Shown: positions 1-11,282 of the stretch, in pieces
How positions within the stretch are numbered: the stretch's first letter is position 1
How the letters are laid out: the number at the start of each line of letters is the position of its first letter
Assembly: GCA_029204225.1 (NCBI GenBank)
Contig: CM055099.1
Span: 44,480,145 to 44,544,144 of the forward strand
Length of the DNA stretch: 64,000 bases
Reading direction: 5' to 3'
From: Diphasiastrum complanatum
Lineage: Eukaryota > Streptophyta > Lycopodiopsida > Lycopodiales > Lycopodiaceae
The notes under the pieces: model-generated
Told to the model about the DNA's origin: nothing
Databases searched by the model: none
What the model saw: only the letters and a program-made list of their open reading frames with translations
Program-made: the position numbers and the translations under genes

Positions 1-1
1 A

Positions 2-816
2 CTTAGTACTTCTATCAAAGCACTAAGATGTGATAATGGAGGAGAGTACACCTCCAATAAAATGAAAGACTTTTGTGAGATCAATGGTATTAAGTTACAA
101 TACACTTGCCTACACCCCTCAACAAAATGGGGTGGCCGAGAGAAAAAATAGGAGTCTATGTGAGTGTGCAAAGTCTTTGAGACTTGATGCATCACTTCCC
201 ATATCATTTTGGGGAGAAGCCATAACATGTGCTAATTATTTGTGTAATAGACTTCCTAGTAGTGCTATAGATGGGATCTCACCTTATCAAGCCTTGTTTG
301 ATAAGAAACCCAATGTAAAAGATTTTAAGATCTTTGGATGTACTTGTTATGTACACATTCCTTTGGAGACTATAAGGAAAGAAGATGCTACCTCTTTCAA
401 AGGAATCTTTGTTGGTTATGGAGAAAATAGCAAGGGATATAGGATATATGATCCTACATCCAAAAAAGTAAAGGTAAGCAAGGATGTACTTTTTGATGAG
501 TCACAATTTGCTAAGAGCTTGTCAAATGGATAACCCATTGTGCATTGAAGATCTTGACAAATCCGAGGAGGATCTTGACAAACCCGAGGAGGATCATGAC
601 AAACCCAAGGATGGAGATTTGGATCCGAGTCAAAAGGGGCCGAGAAGATCATCAAGGAGCAAGGCCGAGCCATCAAGGCTTACCTATGTGGACAAGGGAA
701 AGCAAAAGGAAGACTCTACATCTTCTACCTCTTACTCTTTTTTAGCTACATTGCTTGAAGAACCATCATCTTTTGAAGAAGAATATAAATCTAAAGTTTG
801 GAGAGATGATGTATGA
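2..816 (+). pseudogene. Copia integrase core and linker, broken
   Basis: Fragment of a Ty1/Copia polyprotein beginning inside the integrase catalytic core. The frame from base 2 reads an Asp-containing core segment (RCDNGGEY), then changes frame near 110, where two bases seem to be missing, and continues as TPQQNGVAERKN, FWGEAITCANYL and the post-core FGCTCYVH and GIFVGYGENSKGYRIYD segments up to a stop at 533. A further frame change leads into the acidic, charged linker (repeats of LDKPEED-like units) ending at 816. At least two frameshifts, so not functional. The window edge removes the upstream part. The family assignment rests on the Copia-specific order integrase before RT and on the close match to the other copies at 18.1-18.7 and 34.5 kb. 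Confidence 0.9.
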
Positions 817-1633
817 TGCATTAGAAGAGAATCATACTTGGAATCTTGTAAATCTTCCAAGAGGAAAGAAACCACTTGCATGCAAGTGGATTTATAGAAT
901 TAAGTACAATCAAGATGGATCTATTAGTAAGTACAAAGCTAGGCTTGTTGCTAAGGGATTTCTTCAAATAAAAGGATTGGATTATGAAGAAACATTTGCA
1001 CCTGTAGCTAAGCATGTAGCTATTAGATTAATCATTTGCATTGCTACTTTGTTCAAATGGGATCTCTACCAAATGGATGTGACAAATGCCTTCTTGAATG
1101 GCTTCTTAGAAGAGGAAATCTACATGATGCAACCCGAGGGCTTCATCAAGGTTGGTGAGGAGCAAAAGGTGTGCTACTTAAGGAAGAGCCTATATGGCTT
1201 GAAGCAAGCACCTAGAGCTTGGTACTCTAGGTTGCATGATTTTCTCTATTCTCTTGGATTTGTACTAAGTGCTTATGAACCTTCTTTATATTTCAAATGT
1301 AATGAAGGAAAGATCATCATTTTGGTTCTTTATGTTGATGACATCATTATGACAGGAAATGATGATGATGGCATATGCAAAGTAAAAGTTGACTTATCTA
1401 GTGAGTTCAAGATGGTAGATCTAGGCTTCCTAGAGTTTATACTTGGGATAGAAGTGTCTAGAAGTAGCAATTGTACTTTCATAAGTCAATCTAAGTATGC
1501 TGCTTCCATTCTTGAAAGATTTGGTATGAAAGATTGTAAGGGTATTGACACCCCTATGGAGCATGTTGTGAAAGCAACTAATGAAGGTGATGAAGCGTCC
1601 TTTGAGGACATCACCCTGCATGGAAACGTGTAA
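806..1633 (+). pseudogene. Copia reverse transcriptase, 3' truncated
   Basis: Copia-type RT following the linker in a third frame. Visible motifs: WNLVNLP and CKWIYRIKYNQDG at the N-end, ARLVAKGF, the NAFLNGFLEEE segment, LYGLKQAPRAWYSRL, and the catalytic LYVDDIIMTGND box, so the palm is intact as a stretch. The reading stops at about 1625 (DITLHGNV), just where the related minus-strand copy at 3.5-4.8 kb continues into RNase H. RNase H is therefore lost. What follows is unrelated spacer, so the 3' end is a truncation or a later replacement. Confidence 0.92.
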
Positions 1634-2594
1634 GGCATGTGATCTCTACGAAAGGGATAGTATGGCATGGATCTGCCCTAATACTTAGTAAAGACATTGA
1701 AAATCACTTACTAAATGATCTGACTTATCTATCCAAAACAATGTCCACATATCATGGTTGTTATGTGATTCCCACATAACAATCATGATACTGCCTTACC
1801 CTACCCTGTCCAGTGTCACTTTAGACCCTTGGTGAGATACAACTGAAAAGCATGGATGTGCTCAGGAGTATGGACAATAGTGCGTGACATACTTACTCCG
1901 TAAGGGCCACTTGGGTCAGTATAGCATGGATGTGCTCTGATTCCAGCACACACCAGGTCTTTTGGCTAAGTAAAACTCTAAACGGTTAAAACTTTTCATA
2001 CTCTAAAAAGAATAAAATGAACTGATATGGACCAATTGTCCATAAGCTGATCAGTATGGCACTCGCCCTGATACAATGATACAACGGCTTGGCCTATCGC
2101 TAAAACATCATATGTTTGGAAAGACTGGACTAAGTTTTATAATGCTATTTAAAGCTGTTAAGTAACATAACATCTTTTGGACATGATCAATTGTAGTTCA
2201 ACTATGACACCTGTCTTCCTCATTGAACTAACTTGAGCAGTTTTGTTTTGTGGGATGGTGGCAGGTATCAGCTGGACATCTTGAAAGTGGTTATGCTTTA
2301 TGGTGCTTTCTAGTACTGTATTTTACTTTTCAGCTGTATTTTACCTTGTTGGATTATGGATAGAGGCTTCAAAGAGCTTCAGTCTTGCTTTGTCAAGAGG
2401 AACTAAGTGCAGTCTTGTATCTCTCTCTCTCTGCTAATAAAGTTATATACATTCCTAGTAAAGTGAAAATCCTTGGCCACTCGAAAGTTATCATTCTTAC
2501 TAGTAAAACTTATGTCAATTGGCTTAAGAAAGTAGATCTCTCATTTATATTCCTTACTTAGAAAAAGAGTGATATCTCTATGAAACATTTGGCT
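1634..2594. other. Spacer without a recognisable gene
   Basis: About 960 bases between two Copia remnants. No supported coding region. It holds an imperfect hairpin (1751-1789) and, near 2421-2441, a short (CT)n run followed by an AATAAA at 2436. That pattern would suit the 3' end of an LTR transcript or of a lost gene. I do not recognise either family. Confidence 0.6.
1751..1789. repeat. Short inverted repeat / hairpin
   Basis: Two 17-base arms (1751-1767 and 1773-1789) are reverse complements apart from one position that could form a G-U pair in RNA. They are separated by a 5-base loop. No coding context. It could be the centre of a decayed foldback element or chance. Confidence 0.6.
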
Positions 2595-3453
2595 TGACAA
2601 ACATAGTAAAAATTTGCGAATGGTGATTTTTTTGCATCAAATGGATGTTCAATCGATCCACAAGAGGTTTTGGATGCTAGTTAGATTGATCATCTACAAA
2701 TCTAATGATTAGATCTTGATCTAGATCAAAATTATGCACTTAACTAGCAAGAACAACATGTAAATTGATCAAATTATTGGATGAGCAGTCTCACACATGT
2801 GAAAACTTGTCACTGTATGGACAATGGACAAAAGTACAATACCTATGGATAGCATTCAATGCATAAAATCACAACACAAATGGTAGAAACAACACGGATT
2901 TGCCTCAAAATCAAGATCTCTCATCAAATTTGATATTCACAATGATGATTTATATATAGATCAATTACATTTCGACCTGATATGCTGACTCAGCAGGCCT
3001 AGCACATGTGGGAAGTTCCACATCACTTCATATCCACCAATCAATGCTAGATAGGCACCCACCTCTTTGATTCCTAGATTGATGCCATTGCCTCAGCATG
3101 ATTTTCCTTGATTTCCCTGACTTTTAGGAACTTCCAAAATCAACTCCTACGATAAGCTACTAATATTTTCTAGATATGTACACATGTGGGAACAACCTCT
3201 CACATGTGGGAATCCTCCACTAATCACATGGGAATCATGCTTGATCAACTAGTAAAATGTTGCCAAATGACAATTTCTTACTTGACTAGCTTTTCACTAG
3301 TTCATACTTGTGGCAATCAAGACTTTTTCTATCTAACTAAAAGTAAGTACATTTAGGACTACCATCCACACGTGGGAACATGATTCACACGTGTGGGATC
3401 AAGTTATTTACAGATAATCATAGATCAAAAGCTAGAATTTGACAATTTTAACA
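2595..3453 (-). mobile_element. Probable 3' LTR of the minus-strand Copia copy
   Basis: Immediately downstream (on the minus strand) of the RNase H end is a purine-rich tract at 3454-3468, then TGTTAAAATTGTC, a typical TG start. The far end is placed at 2595, where the minus strand reads ATGTTTGTCA, because the preceding stretch resembles the ends of the 31.5-32.2 kb LTR (the cttgtggatc...gatccattt segment). Length would be 859 bases. The start is well supported; the distal end is an inference since the partner LTR is absent. Confidence 0.5.
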
Positions 3454-3478
3454 CTCCTCAAAATCTAGTTTGGCAAAT

Positions 3479-4779
3479 CTAGTGTACAACATCAAGTGCA
3501 TATCTCAACTTCATAAATGAATCCTTTGGCAATGGTTTAGTCAAAATATCAGCAACACATTCCAACGATGACACATGATGGAGCTTGATCTCCTTGGCTT
3601 GCACCTTCTCCCTTACAAAATGGTGTGCAATCTCGATATGCTTGGTTCGAGCATGGAAGATAGGATTGGTGGCAAGTTGTTGTGATGCTTGATTATCACA
3701 ATAAATGCATGGAATCTCCTCGACCTTGATCACATGAATCTCCTCCAAAAGTCTCTTGAGCCATAGGATCTCCTTGGTGGTTGTTTTCAATGCCTTGTTA
3801 TCGGCTTCACATGAGAATAGAGAGATGGTATCTTGCCAAGATATAACTCCTCCACATAAGAATGTAGAAAAAGCACTTATGGATTCTCCATCCATCTTAT
3901 CACCTGCAAAATCTGAGTCCAAGTATGCTCTCAAACACAAGTTAGTCCCTTGATAGATAATGCCAAAATTCCCTGTAGTCGAGATGTACCTTAACATTGT
4001 TTTGGCACTTTTCCAATGACATACTAAAGGACCTTGCATATATTGACTCAACTTGCTTACAATAAAGCTTAGATCAGGTCCAGTGATTGTCAAATAGATC
4101 AAGGAGCCAATATGTTACTATAGAGTGTGATGTTCTCAAAGGATGCTTCATCACCATCAATAGAAACTTTCACAACTTGCTCCATAGGAGTTTCAATTCC
4201 TTTACAATCTTTTACTCCAAAATTTTCTAAGATGGAAGTATCATACTTTGATTGACAAATGAAAGTAAAATCATTACTTCTAGAGACTTCTATACCGAGT
4301 ATAAACTTAAGAATTTCTAGATCTACCATCTTGAATTCACTAGACAATGCTATCTTGGCATCTCTTATGCCATTAAGATCATTTCCTATGAGAATAATAT
4401 CATCAACATAAAAAACCAAAATAATGATCTTGCCATCATTACATTTGACATACAATGAAGGCTCATAAGAGCTTATCACAAAACCAATAGAATAGAGATA
4501 GTGATGCAACCTAGAGTACCAAGCTCTAGGTGCTTGCTTGAGTCCACAAAGACTCTTCTTCAAGAAGGAAACTTTGTCCTCATCTCCTTCCTTGATGAAG
4601 CCCTCAGATTGCAACATGTAGATCTCTTCTTCCAAGAATCCATTTAGGAAAGCATTAGTCACATCAAGTTGGAAAAGCTCCCATTTGAAAGAAGTAGCAA
4701 GACAAATGATCAATCTTATGGTGACAAGCTTAGCAACATGAGCAAAAGTTTCATCATAATCTATGCCTTTAGTTTGCAA
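3479..4779 (-). pseudogene. Copia reverse transcriptase and RNase H
   Basis: The upstream half (4779 to 4099) is Copia RT with NAFLNGFLEEE, LCGLKQAPRAWYSRL and the catalytic FYVDDIILIGND box near residue 123. A one-base frameshift near 4100 moves the reading to 4102-3479, which carries the RT tail (LTITGPDLSFIVSKLSQ) and a complete Copia RNase H: LDSDFAGD, the CDNQAS segment, and the C-terminal HHFVREKV and ADILTKPLPKDSF motifs before the stop at 3479. A purine tract and LTR start follow directly. It complements the truncated copy at 0.8-1.6 kb. Inactive because of the frameshift and the decayed upstream part. Confidence 0.92.
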
Positions 4780-5400
4780 GATTTTGCTACAAGCCTCACT
4801 TTGTACTTATTAATGGATCTATCTTGATTGTACTTCAATCTATAAATCCACTTACAAGAAAGTGTCTTCTTCCCATGTGGAAGATTTATGAGCTCTCAAG
4901 TTTGATTTTCCATTAATGCTTCAAACTCAACTTGCATAGCATCTTTCCAAGATTGTGACCTAATAGCATCTTCAAAACAAGATGGTTCTTCAAGCATAGT
5001 AGTCAAGAAAGTGTAGGAAGTGATCGGATGATAATATTCCCTTTGCTTGCCCTTCTCAATATAGGTGACCCTTGATGGCTCGGCTTGTGCCTTGTAGATC
5101 TTCTTGGCTTTCTTGGATCTTGAGATAGATCCTCAAAGTATTTATCATCTTGAAGCTCCTCCTCAGCCTTTGCAAGATCTTTGACAACTGAGAGTTAGAT
5201 GAGCTCTCATTCACTTTGGCATTGTGAGATTCATGAAAGAGAACATCTCTACTTACTTTAACTTTCTAAGAGTTGGATCATAAATCCTATATCCCTTGCT
5301 ACATTCACTATAGCCAACAAAAATGCCTTTAAATTAAGTAGCATCTTCTTTCTTCCTTACTTATAAAGGAAAAAGGACATCTCTCCCACACTTAGTAACC
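4780..5400 (-). pseudogene. Copia integrase C-terminus, linker and RT start, decayed
   Basis: Reverse-complement reading with several frameshifts and stops recovers the RT N-terminal CKWIYRLKYNQD and NLPHGKK segments (about 4830-4900), a WKDAMQVEFEALM segment (about 4930), a charged linker, and an integrase post-core piece close to GYSECSKGYRIYDP (about 5250-5340). Similarity fades left of integrase, near 5400. Same element as the RT/RNase H at 3.5-4.8 kb. Confidence 0.75.
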
Positions 5401-7179
5401 TCCCCCCTTCACTTTTGCTTGCCTATAAAAATACTTTAGCACTAGATTCCTCACAATCTAGCTTGCTATCATTAAGTAAATGACCTATGTGTCTGAATTC
5501 TATTTCTAGTCTCAACATCTATTGTTGATTTACCTCTCCCTCATCTTCCAGCAAATCTCCCCTCATAGAAATTATCCTCATTTCCTACATATTGCACATC
5601 TTTCAAAGTAAATTTATGAGTTCATACTGAAAAAACAGGTCATCAAAATGGGTTGGCTTTTTGTTTGGATAAAAAACAGCATCATTAAACAATAGTCATG
5701 GCCTCCCATTATCCACAGGTGGTTTGTCTCATAAGGTGAGCAAAAAGAAGAAGAAAAAAAACCTTGATGCATTTATTTATAGAAAACTTATAAGAACATT
5801 GACAAAGAAATATAAGTCCTCGAGGAAAAGTTTGAAGAAATCCAGGATTAACAAGAGTGAAGTATGTAGTACATCTAAGATCACAACAATATTATTAGCA
5901 AAAAGGATAAACTATGTTGTTGTCATTAAAACATCATCTATTGACTATAGAAAATCAGAAAAGTGGACAGGTGGAAAGTCAGCTAGTAAAGGGAGGTGAT
6001 AAGAGGTCGACCTATCCCATCAGTTGTCCTTTGTAAGATTGACAAGGTTTGAGTTCGTTGCAAAGTGATGAAAATTTGTTGTTTGAAAAAAGGTATGAGC
6101 ACTAACGCATATCCTTGCACTCTATTGCTTGATGATGAGCACACATGTGAAGGAATTAATCAAAACACAATTGAAGGGTGCCATATGTCTCAATCGCCAA
6201 AGGAATATATCCACCATCAATAGGGTGCTTATTAGAGTAGCTCCTTTTCTTTTCTTGAGTTCCCATCCATGTTGCTTCTCTCGACATGAAGGTTGAGCGA
6301 GACAACATATTAGCACACATAGGATCAACAACAACAATGTGAACATGCATTACTACATCTCTTATAACATCGTGGATTTTTGTTCAATCATTGCCAGAAG
6401 GACACAGAAGGAGATGGATGGTGAGAGCATCAATAGGTTGTTCATAGACACACCTCGAGAGACCTAAGGTGGAAGGATGAGATAACCCTAAGTGAAGACA
6501 AAGTGCAGAGGTGAAGATGATTAAGAACAATGAAAAAGATGGAATGATAGGCCGAGCTAACAACCAGATCCCGACAACTAGTCCGCGTAGGAAAGGATAT
6601 GCGCTCAATGCAAAACAGAAGGTGATCATAAGCATTACTAGTCTTATTTGCAAAGATTAGCAATATTCATGGACACATATGGGTGATTTGCCTTAAGAAA
6701 GTGGAAGGGGAAAAAAAATGTTGTACATGGCAAGGGTAAGTGGTTTGAAATCTCACATGAACTTTTGATGACAGTCTTTGTCGTGTACACAATCATGCTC
6801 AAGAAACATCCAAATTGGTGGAAGATGAATTAACATAGATTGTAATCTGAAAGAATTTGAAATTCAAATCAAAGAAATCCATTTCTGCTAGTCAAGACTA
6901 AAAACGAATACGTTTTCATGGGACTGACTAGTCAAGACTTACAAGACTTTGAACAATAATTTGAATAGCTTATCAATAGCTCAGTACACTTGACAAAAAA
7001 CGAATACGTCTTCTTGGGACTGACTAGTTATAAGACTTTGAACATAGACTTATAAGTTACAAATCAAGTGTAAATGTTTGCACTAGAATTTAGCACCCAA
7101 TGAAGTTGCCCATAAAATTGGCATAAACAAAAAAAAAAACCCAAAGCCCAAATGAGAATCCAATTTCCGTCGTGTCAAG
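5401..7179. other. AT-rich spacer, no supported gene
   Basis: Nothing recognisable. A 91-codon reading at 5724-5999 is dominated by Lys/Ser and looks like AT-rich chance coding. Overlapping minus-strand readings near 6.2-6.6 kb have no motif. Two short near-copies of aaaacgaatacgt plus gggactgactagt occur around 6901 and 7000, so a small local duplication is present. Confidence 0.5.
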
Positions 7180-7712
7180 CGTTTGACCAGCGGGAACGTG
7201 GATACGGATAATGGGAAATGATGTCATCGGCGTGCACAGACCCAAGTACACGCACTAGAACGAAAGGGGGGGCCCCGGGGCCGCTGCCAGGCGCAGGCAG
7301 GGCTTCGAAACTTCCCGTCGGCTGCGCCTGACTCCTTCGTCCTTGGCCTTCTCGAAATTCGCCTCCGACAGGCGGGCGAGCCTGTCGCCAGTCAGCGGTC
7401 AGCCAGCCCTGCCCTGCATATCCAGAAGAAGAGTTCCAATGCCAGCGGCCACTGCCTGTGTCCTTTGTCTCTCGAACAACGGAAAAGGTAAAATGAATTG
7501 GCTACTGTTTATTATTTATATGGAAAGGAGCCCTCTGCACTGCTGCCGGTCGGCCGCCGGGACGTGGGAAGTACCGAATGAATGCGAGGGCGCACGCCGT
7601 CGCCGGCCCGGATTCAGTGTATCACTGCAGCGTGTCCTGTCTGCCGAGGGTACCAAGGAGTCTTCTCCGTAAGGCAGGGGTGATTTTTTCGTGAAGGGTC
7701 CCTGGTCCATTT
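7180..7712. other. GC-rich island, possible gene-fragment 5' region
   Basis: This stretch is much richer in G, C and CpG than its AT-rich neighbours, with runs such as gggggggccccggggccg near 7270. A Ser/Arg/Ala-rich reading without an in-frame ATG before 7439 covers 7343-7672, and a GT that could be a splice donor follows an aaaag near 7488. It could be the promoter/first-exon region of a captured or decayed host gene. No protein family is recognised and no continuing exon was found, so I make no functional call. Confidence 0.35.
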
Positions 7713-7771
7713 AGGGTTCCTTCAGAGTATGCACTCATGGGTCATGAGAGAGTGTGGGCACACTCTTCTCC

Positions 7772-7897
7772 GGGTATTGATATTTTTAATATCAATCTTA
7801 TCCTAGTGTTGGGCGGGTATTGATGTTATAAATATTAGTCGAGTCCTAGTGTTGGGCGGGTATTGATATTGTTAATACCAGTCGAGCCCTGATATTG
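7772..7897. repeat. 43-bp tandem repeat, about 2.9 copies
   Basis: Units start at 7772, 7815 and 7858, each beginning gggtattgat and, in the first two, ending cctagtgttgggc. Within a unit the segment around tattgatat...atatcaat is nearly self-complementary, so each repeat could form a small hairpin. No coding content. Confidence 0.85.
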
Positions 7898-8391
7898 TAC
7901 TTTTTTAGAAAATTTCATACCAGTCGGGTATGAATATAAGCATGCTTGTAAATTGGTGGCTGGTATCAACCGGCTTGGGTATTGCAGAGAAGATACAAGC
8001 CCAGTGCCCCCGGTTATGAGTATACAATTTGTCTAAAATTAGACTTTAAAGGAAGGTAGTATAATGAAAAGCACGACCTTTTCAAATGTAATATGCATAT
8101 GATTTTAAAGGCCAATACTTTGTTGGTGCCCACCAATGTCTTTGGGACACCATGAATAATATTTATCACATATGTAAATTTTGGAAACCAACTAAAAACG
8201 GATACTATATTAATACCATGTTAAAATCAAATGTTTTGCCCTAATTCGGGTATCGATATGTGCATTGATGGGCTAAAACCAGCCCAACCTTAGTCTTACA
8301 AAATCATATGTGCATGCATGGAGTTTGCAATTTGCAATGCCCTTGGAGAGACTCTTTGTTTCAAAGAAAGGCAAAATATTTACAAGGCGTG

Positions 8392-8571
8392 TGCCAATAT
8401 TGATCAGAGTACAATTTTTGTCTCACTACTGCGTTGTTCATTTGAGTATTCTGTATGAATTGTTCTACTTAAATATTTCTACTGCTAACTATTGTGTTTT
8501 TCCGTTCCTACACGCCGCGCTCAATCCTCGAGCTTCCACTGCTGCTCATGCCCACACGCCATTTTACGACA
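8392..8571 (+). mobile_element. 3' end of a Copia-2 LTR
   Basis: Aligns with the Copia-2 LTR end at about 46.44-46.66 kb, sharing the atcagagt.caatttttgtctcact segment and the following ctactgctaact region, and ends ...ttttacgaca directly before a primer site. The upstream part of the LTR is missing, since sequence left of about 8392 does not match the other copy. Confidence 0.7.
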
Positions 8572-8730
8572 TGGTATCAGAGCGGGCATTTTAGTAATCT
8601 ACATTTCTACTACTAATTATCAATCTTGTTTCTATCAAGACGTCTTTCTAGCAAACGCACAGCCAACAATATTCCAACAGTCGTTGCTTCTATCAACGAT
8701 CTCATTCAACCGGAATGGATCCATCATCTA
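8572..8730 (+). mobile_element. Copia-2 primer site, leader and gag start
   Basis: 8572-8584 reads TGGTATCAGAGCG, the plant initiator-Met tRNA primer site. The leader that follows matches the Copia-2 leader at 46.66-46.80 kb almost throughout (ttctatcaagac, ctagcaa, caaccaaca-like, ctatcaacga.ctc) and reaches the same ATG (8715) with its ATGGATCC start. Similarity stops near 8730, where a Ty3 leader and gag take over. Confidence 0.8.
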
Positions 8731-8805
8731 ACAGATCTGATCTAAGATAGTTTTGATTGAAAATCTAGATCCAAGCTCATTGTCTGCTTGATTTAATTTG
8801 TGAAG

Positions 8806-10767
8806 ATGGCGGCCCCTAGAGGTGCTCCTCAGGATGTCAATCCAATCATTGTCAGAAGAGCACCTCGTTTGGATATACCCAAATACAATGGATTAACAAA
8901 TCCAGTTAGATTTCTTCAGATCTATTTTGAATCTTGTGAAGTCTATGGTGAAATTTTTCCCCAAGATAAACTTAAGTTTTTTTCTATGGCCTTAACAGGC
9001 GTAGCACAAGATTGGTACTATAATCAAGATGAAACTGAGCGTACAGATTGGGAGACTGTTAAACGAGCCCTTATCACACAGTTCAAACCTTGAAACTTTA
9101 TGGAAGACCCTTTCCTACTTTTAAGTAAAATTAAAGTGGGAAAGCGGGAAATGGTTTGAGATTACATTGAATGGATAAAACGCCTCAGATATGAGTGCGA
9201 ACCTGAGCTGATTAACGAAAATGCCATGATTATGTGGTTTTTGTCAGATCTATCTAAAAGGATCAAACGTGAGCTGAAACATCATAATGAGTACGCACAT
9301 TTGCAAAATGCTATGGATGATGCAATTTGGGAGGAGGATGAAGATTCAAACTATGAGCCGAATATCAGTATGTTGTCTTATACAGCAGGGCAGACCACTA
9401 CGACATTCACCACTATTGTGTCAACGAATGTCAACGCTACTGCAAAAGTGATGCTCAATGAGTTTGAGAAACTCAGGAAGAACCAGCATAAACAGATGGA
9501 AAAGTTGCAGTCGCAATTTGATGAGAAGATCAAAGCATTGGAAGATTTCCATGGACAAGTGAACAAGGAACCTGAGAAGTTTGCAAAGACTTTTCCTACT
9601 AGGAAAAATATCTGGTGTTCTATTTGTACAGGAAATCACACAGTGAATGAGTGTCCTCAATTGAAAAAATGAATGGAAATTAGTATATGCCATTTGTGTA
9701 ATTCGCCTAATCATGAGACTGCTTTTTGCAACTTCAATCCTTGGATAAGTCAACAACGGTAGGCCCAGATGGGATATCGAGAACCACATTATGGAGGAAA
9801 TCCGGCAGTTAAACCTCGACAATCTGCTCTTGGATACCCGGAACGGTTAGCCTTACCTGCCCCACCAAAGCACCCCGCTCCTCCTGCCAATTTGATGGAA
9901 CCAAAACCTTACAGAAGTGCCGAGCAATGGAACTATGGTAATGATCAAGAAGGTGGATTTTCATACCAATATGCTATTTATGATGCCGCATAACAACAAG
10001 CATCTAGAAACTGGACCAGAGCCCCACTTGGATGCTTCACATGTGGAGAAAATCACAGAGTTGCAGAATTTTCAAATAAAGAAAAATTTGTACCATTCTG
10101 TCATGACTGTGGTTATGGGCATTGCTATAAGGAGTGTCTAGCAAAACTGAAGCCACCACTGGCTATAGCTCCTGTAAATTTGATAACAATCAAGAAAAGA
10201 CCAGTAGCTCGAAATAAACCAAGTGTACCTTTGATGGTGGTCACCAGAGCACAAAAGCAGAAAGAACTGGTAGCAGATCTAGTACTTGCTTATTCTATAC
10301 CATTAACTGATATACCAACAACATTTGGAGTCTATTCAAATCTTCATATAGAAAAAAGAAGATATCAGGATATGAGGCAGTGGATTAAACATCTGCAAGA
10401 AGAAGAAGAGCTTGAAGTTGATAGAGCAACAGCTGAAGTTCATTCTTCACCATTGCAGTCACCGAAAAATTCACATACAAATATGAATGCTCAGTTGCAT
10501 CATCATGAAGAACCCTTCAAGATGACTGAACCAGAAGCAACGCAAACAGAACTGCTCATGAATATTTTGTCTAGTAAGATCAATATTTCATTGGGAGAGT
10601 TCCTGAAGTTGGTGCCAAAAGCAAAAGAAGTATTAGCGCAAAAGTTAACTCAAGCTGAACCAGAAGTCCATCATGAGCCACTTTTTGTGCTGGATTTGAA
10701 GAATCTAATGAAGTACTCCATGTTGGAGCAGCTTGGGAAAGTGAACAAAAAAATATCACTCTGTTGA
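8806..10767 (+). pseudogene. Ty3/Gypsy gag with four CCHC-type motifs
   Basis: One reading frame from the ATG at 8806 runs to 10767, interrupted by in-frame stops at about 9091, 9157, 9670, 9760 and 9991. The N-terminal part is a retrotransposon capsid (DIPKYNGLTNPVRFLQIY, DKLKFFSMALTGVAQDWYY). Then comes a Glu/Lys-rich helical stretch, and four zinc-knuckle-like motifs: CSICTGNHTVNECP, CHLCNSPNHETAFC, CFTCGENHRVAEFS (last Cys missing) and CHDCGYGHCYKEC. A long Glu/Gln-rich tail follows. Several stops fit single C-to-T or G-to-A changes. Upstream neighbour is a Copia-2 leader, not a Ty3 LTR, so the 5' end is chimeric. Confidence 0.85.
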
Positions 10768-11100
10768 TACAGCGTAGACAATTTCTTAATGAAACAGCCG
10801 TGATAGATGGTGGTTTGGGAGTTAACCTGATTTCTACAAAGCTATGTGCAAAATGGGGCCTTACAAAGATAAAAGACTTTTGCCACTAAGTTGGATGATC
10901 AAACGATAGTTCGTCCGCAAGGAATGGTTGAAGATATACCTGTCAGAATTGTCAGAGTACAGTTCGTCATTACTTTCATAGTAATGGACTTACTAGAAGC
11001 ACCAAATGTCTACCGAGTCCTAAGCGAAGATTCAAGACAAGTCCTTTTGATAAAGAACAGGCAGATGTAGTCCAGATCATGATATGCTCGAATATTTTAA
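10768..11100 (+). pseudogene. Ty3 aspartic protease, decayed
   Basis: After a one-base frameshift in an A-run near 10750, the reading recovers LNETAVIDGGLGVNLIS, matching the retropepsin active-site loop but with Asp-Gly-Gly where most plant elements have Asp-Ser/Gly-Gly-Ala/Ser. A following conserved-looking stretch (VRIVRVQFVITFIVMDLLE) covers about 10930-11000. Stops and frame changes follow. Confidence 0.7.
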
Positions 11101-11282
11101 ACGTTATACACTACTGGATGATGTGGTTATCATGTTACCCAAAGCACGTCATGAACCCGAAGAATAAGTGCCAGAATCGAAAGTTGTTTAAGATGGCCCA
11201 GCTAGGACACAGCCTATGAATCTTGCTGAACCAGGAGAACCAGAAAAGATTGTACAAGTTGGATTACAACTTAACCCTGAAC

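Noticed and set aside
5724-5999. Lys/Ser-rich 91-codon ORF
   Set aside because: Composition follows the A-rich DNA, there is no motif, and it lies in spacer next to a decayed Copia element.
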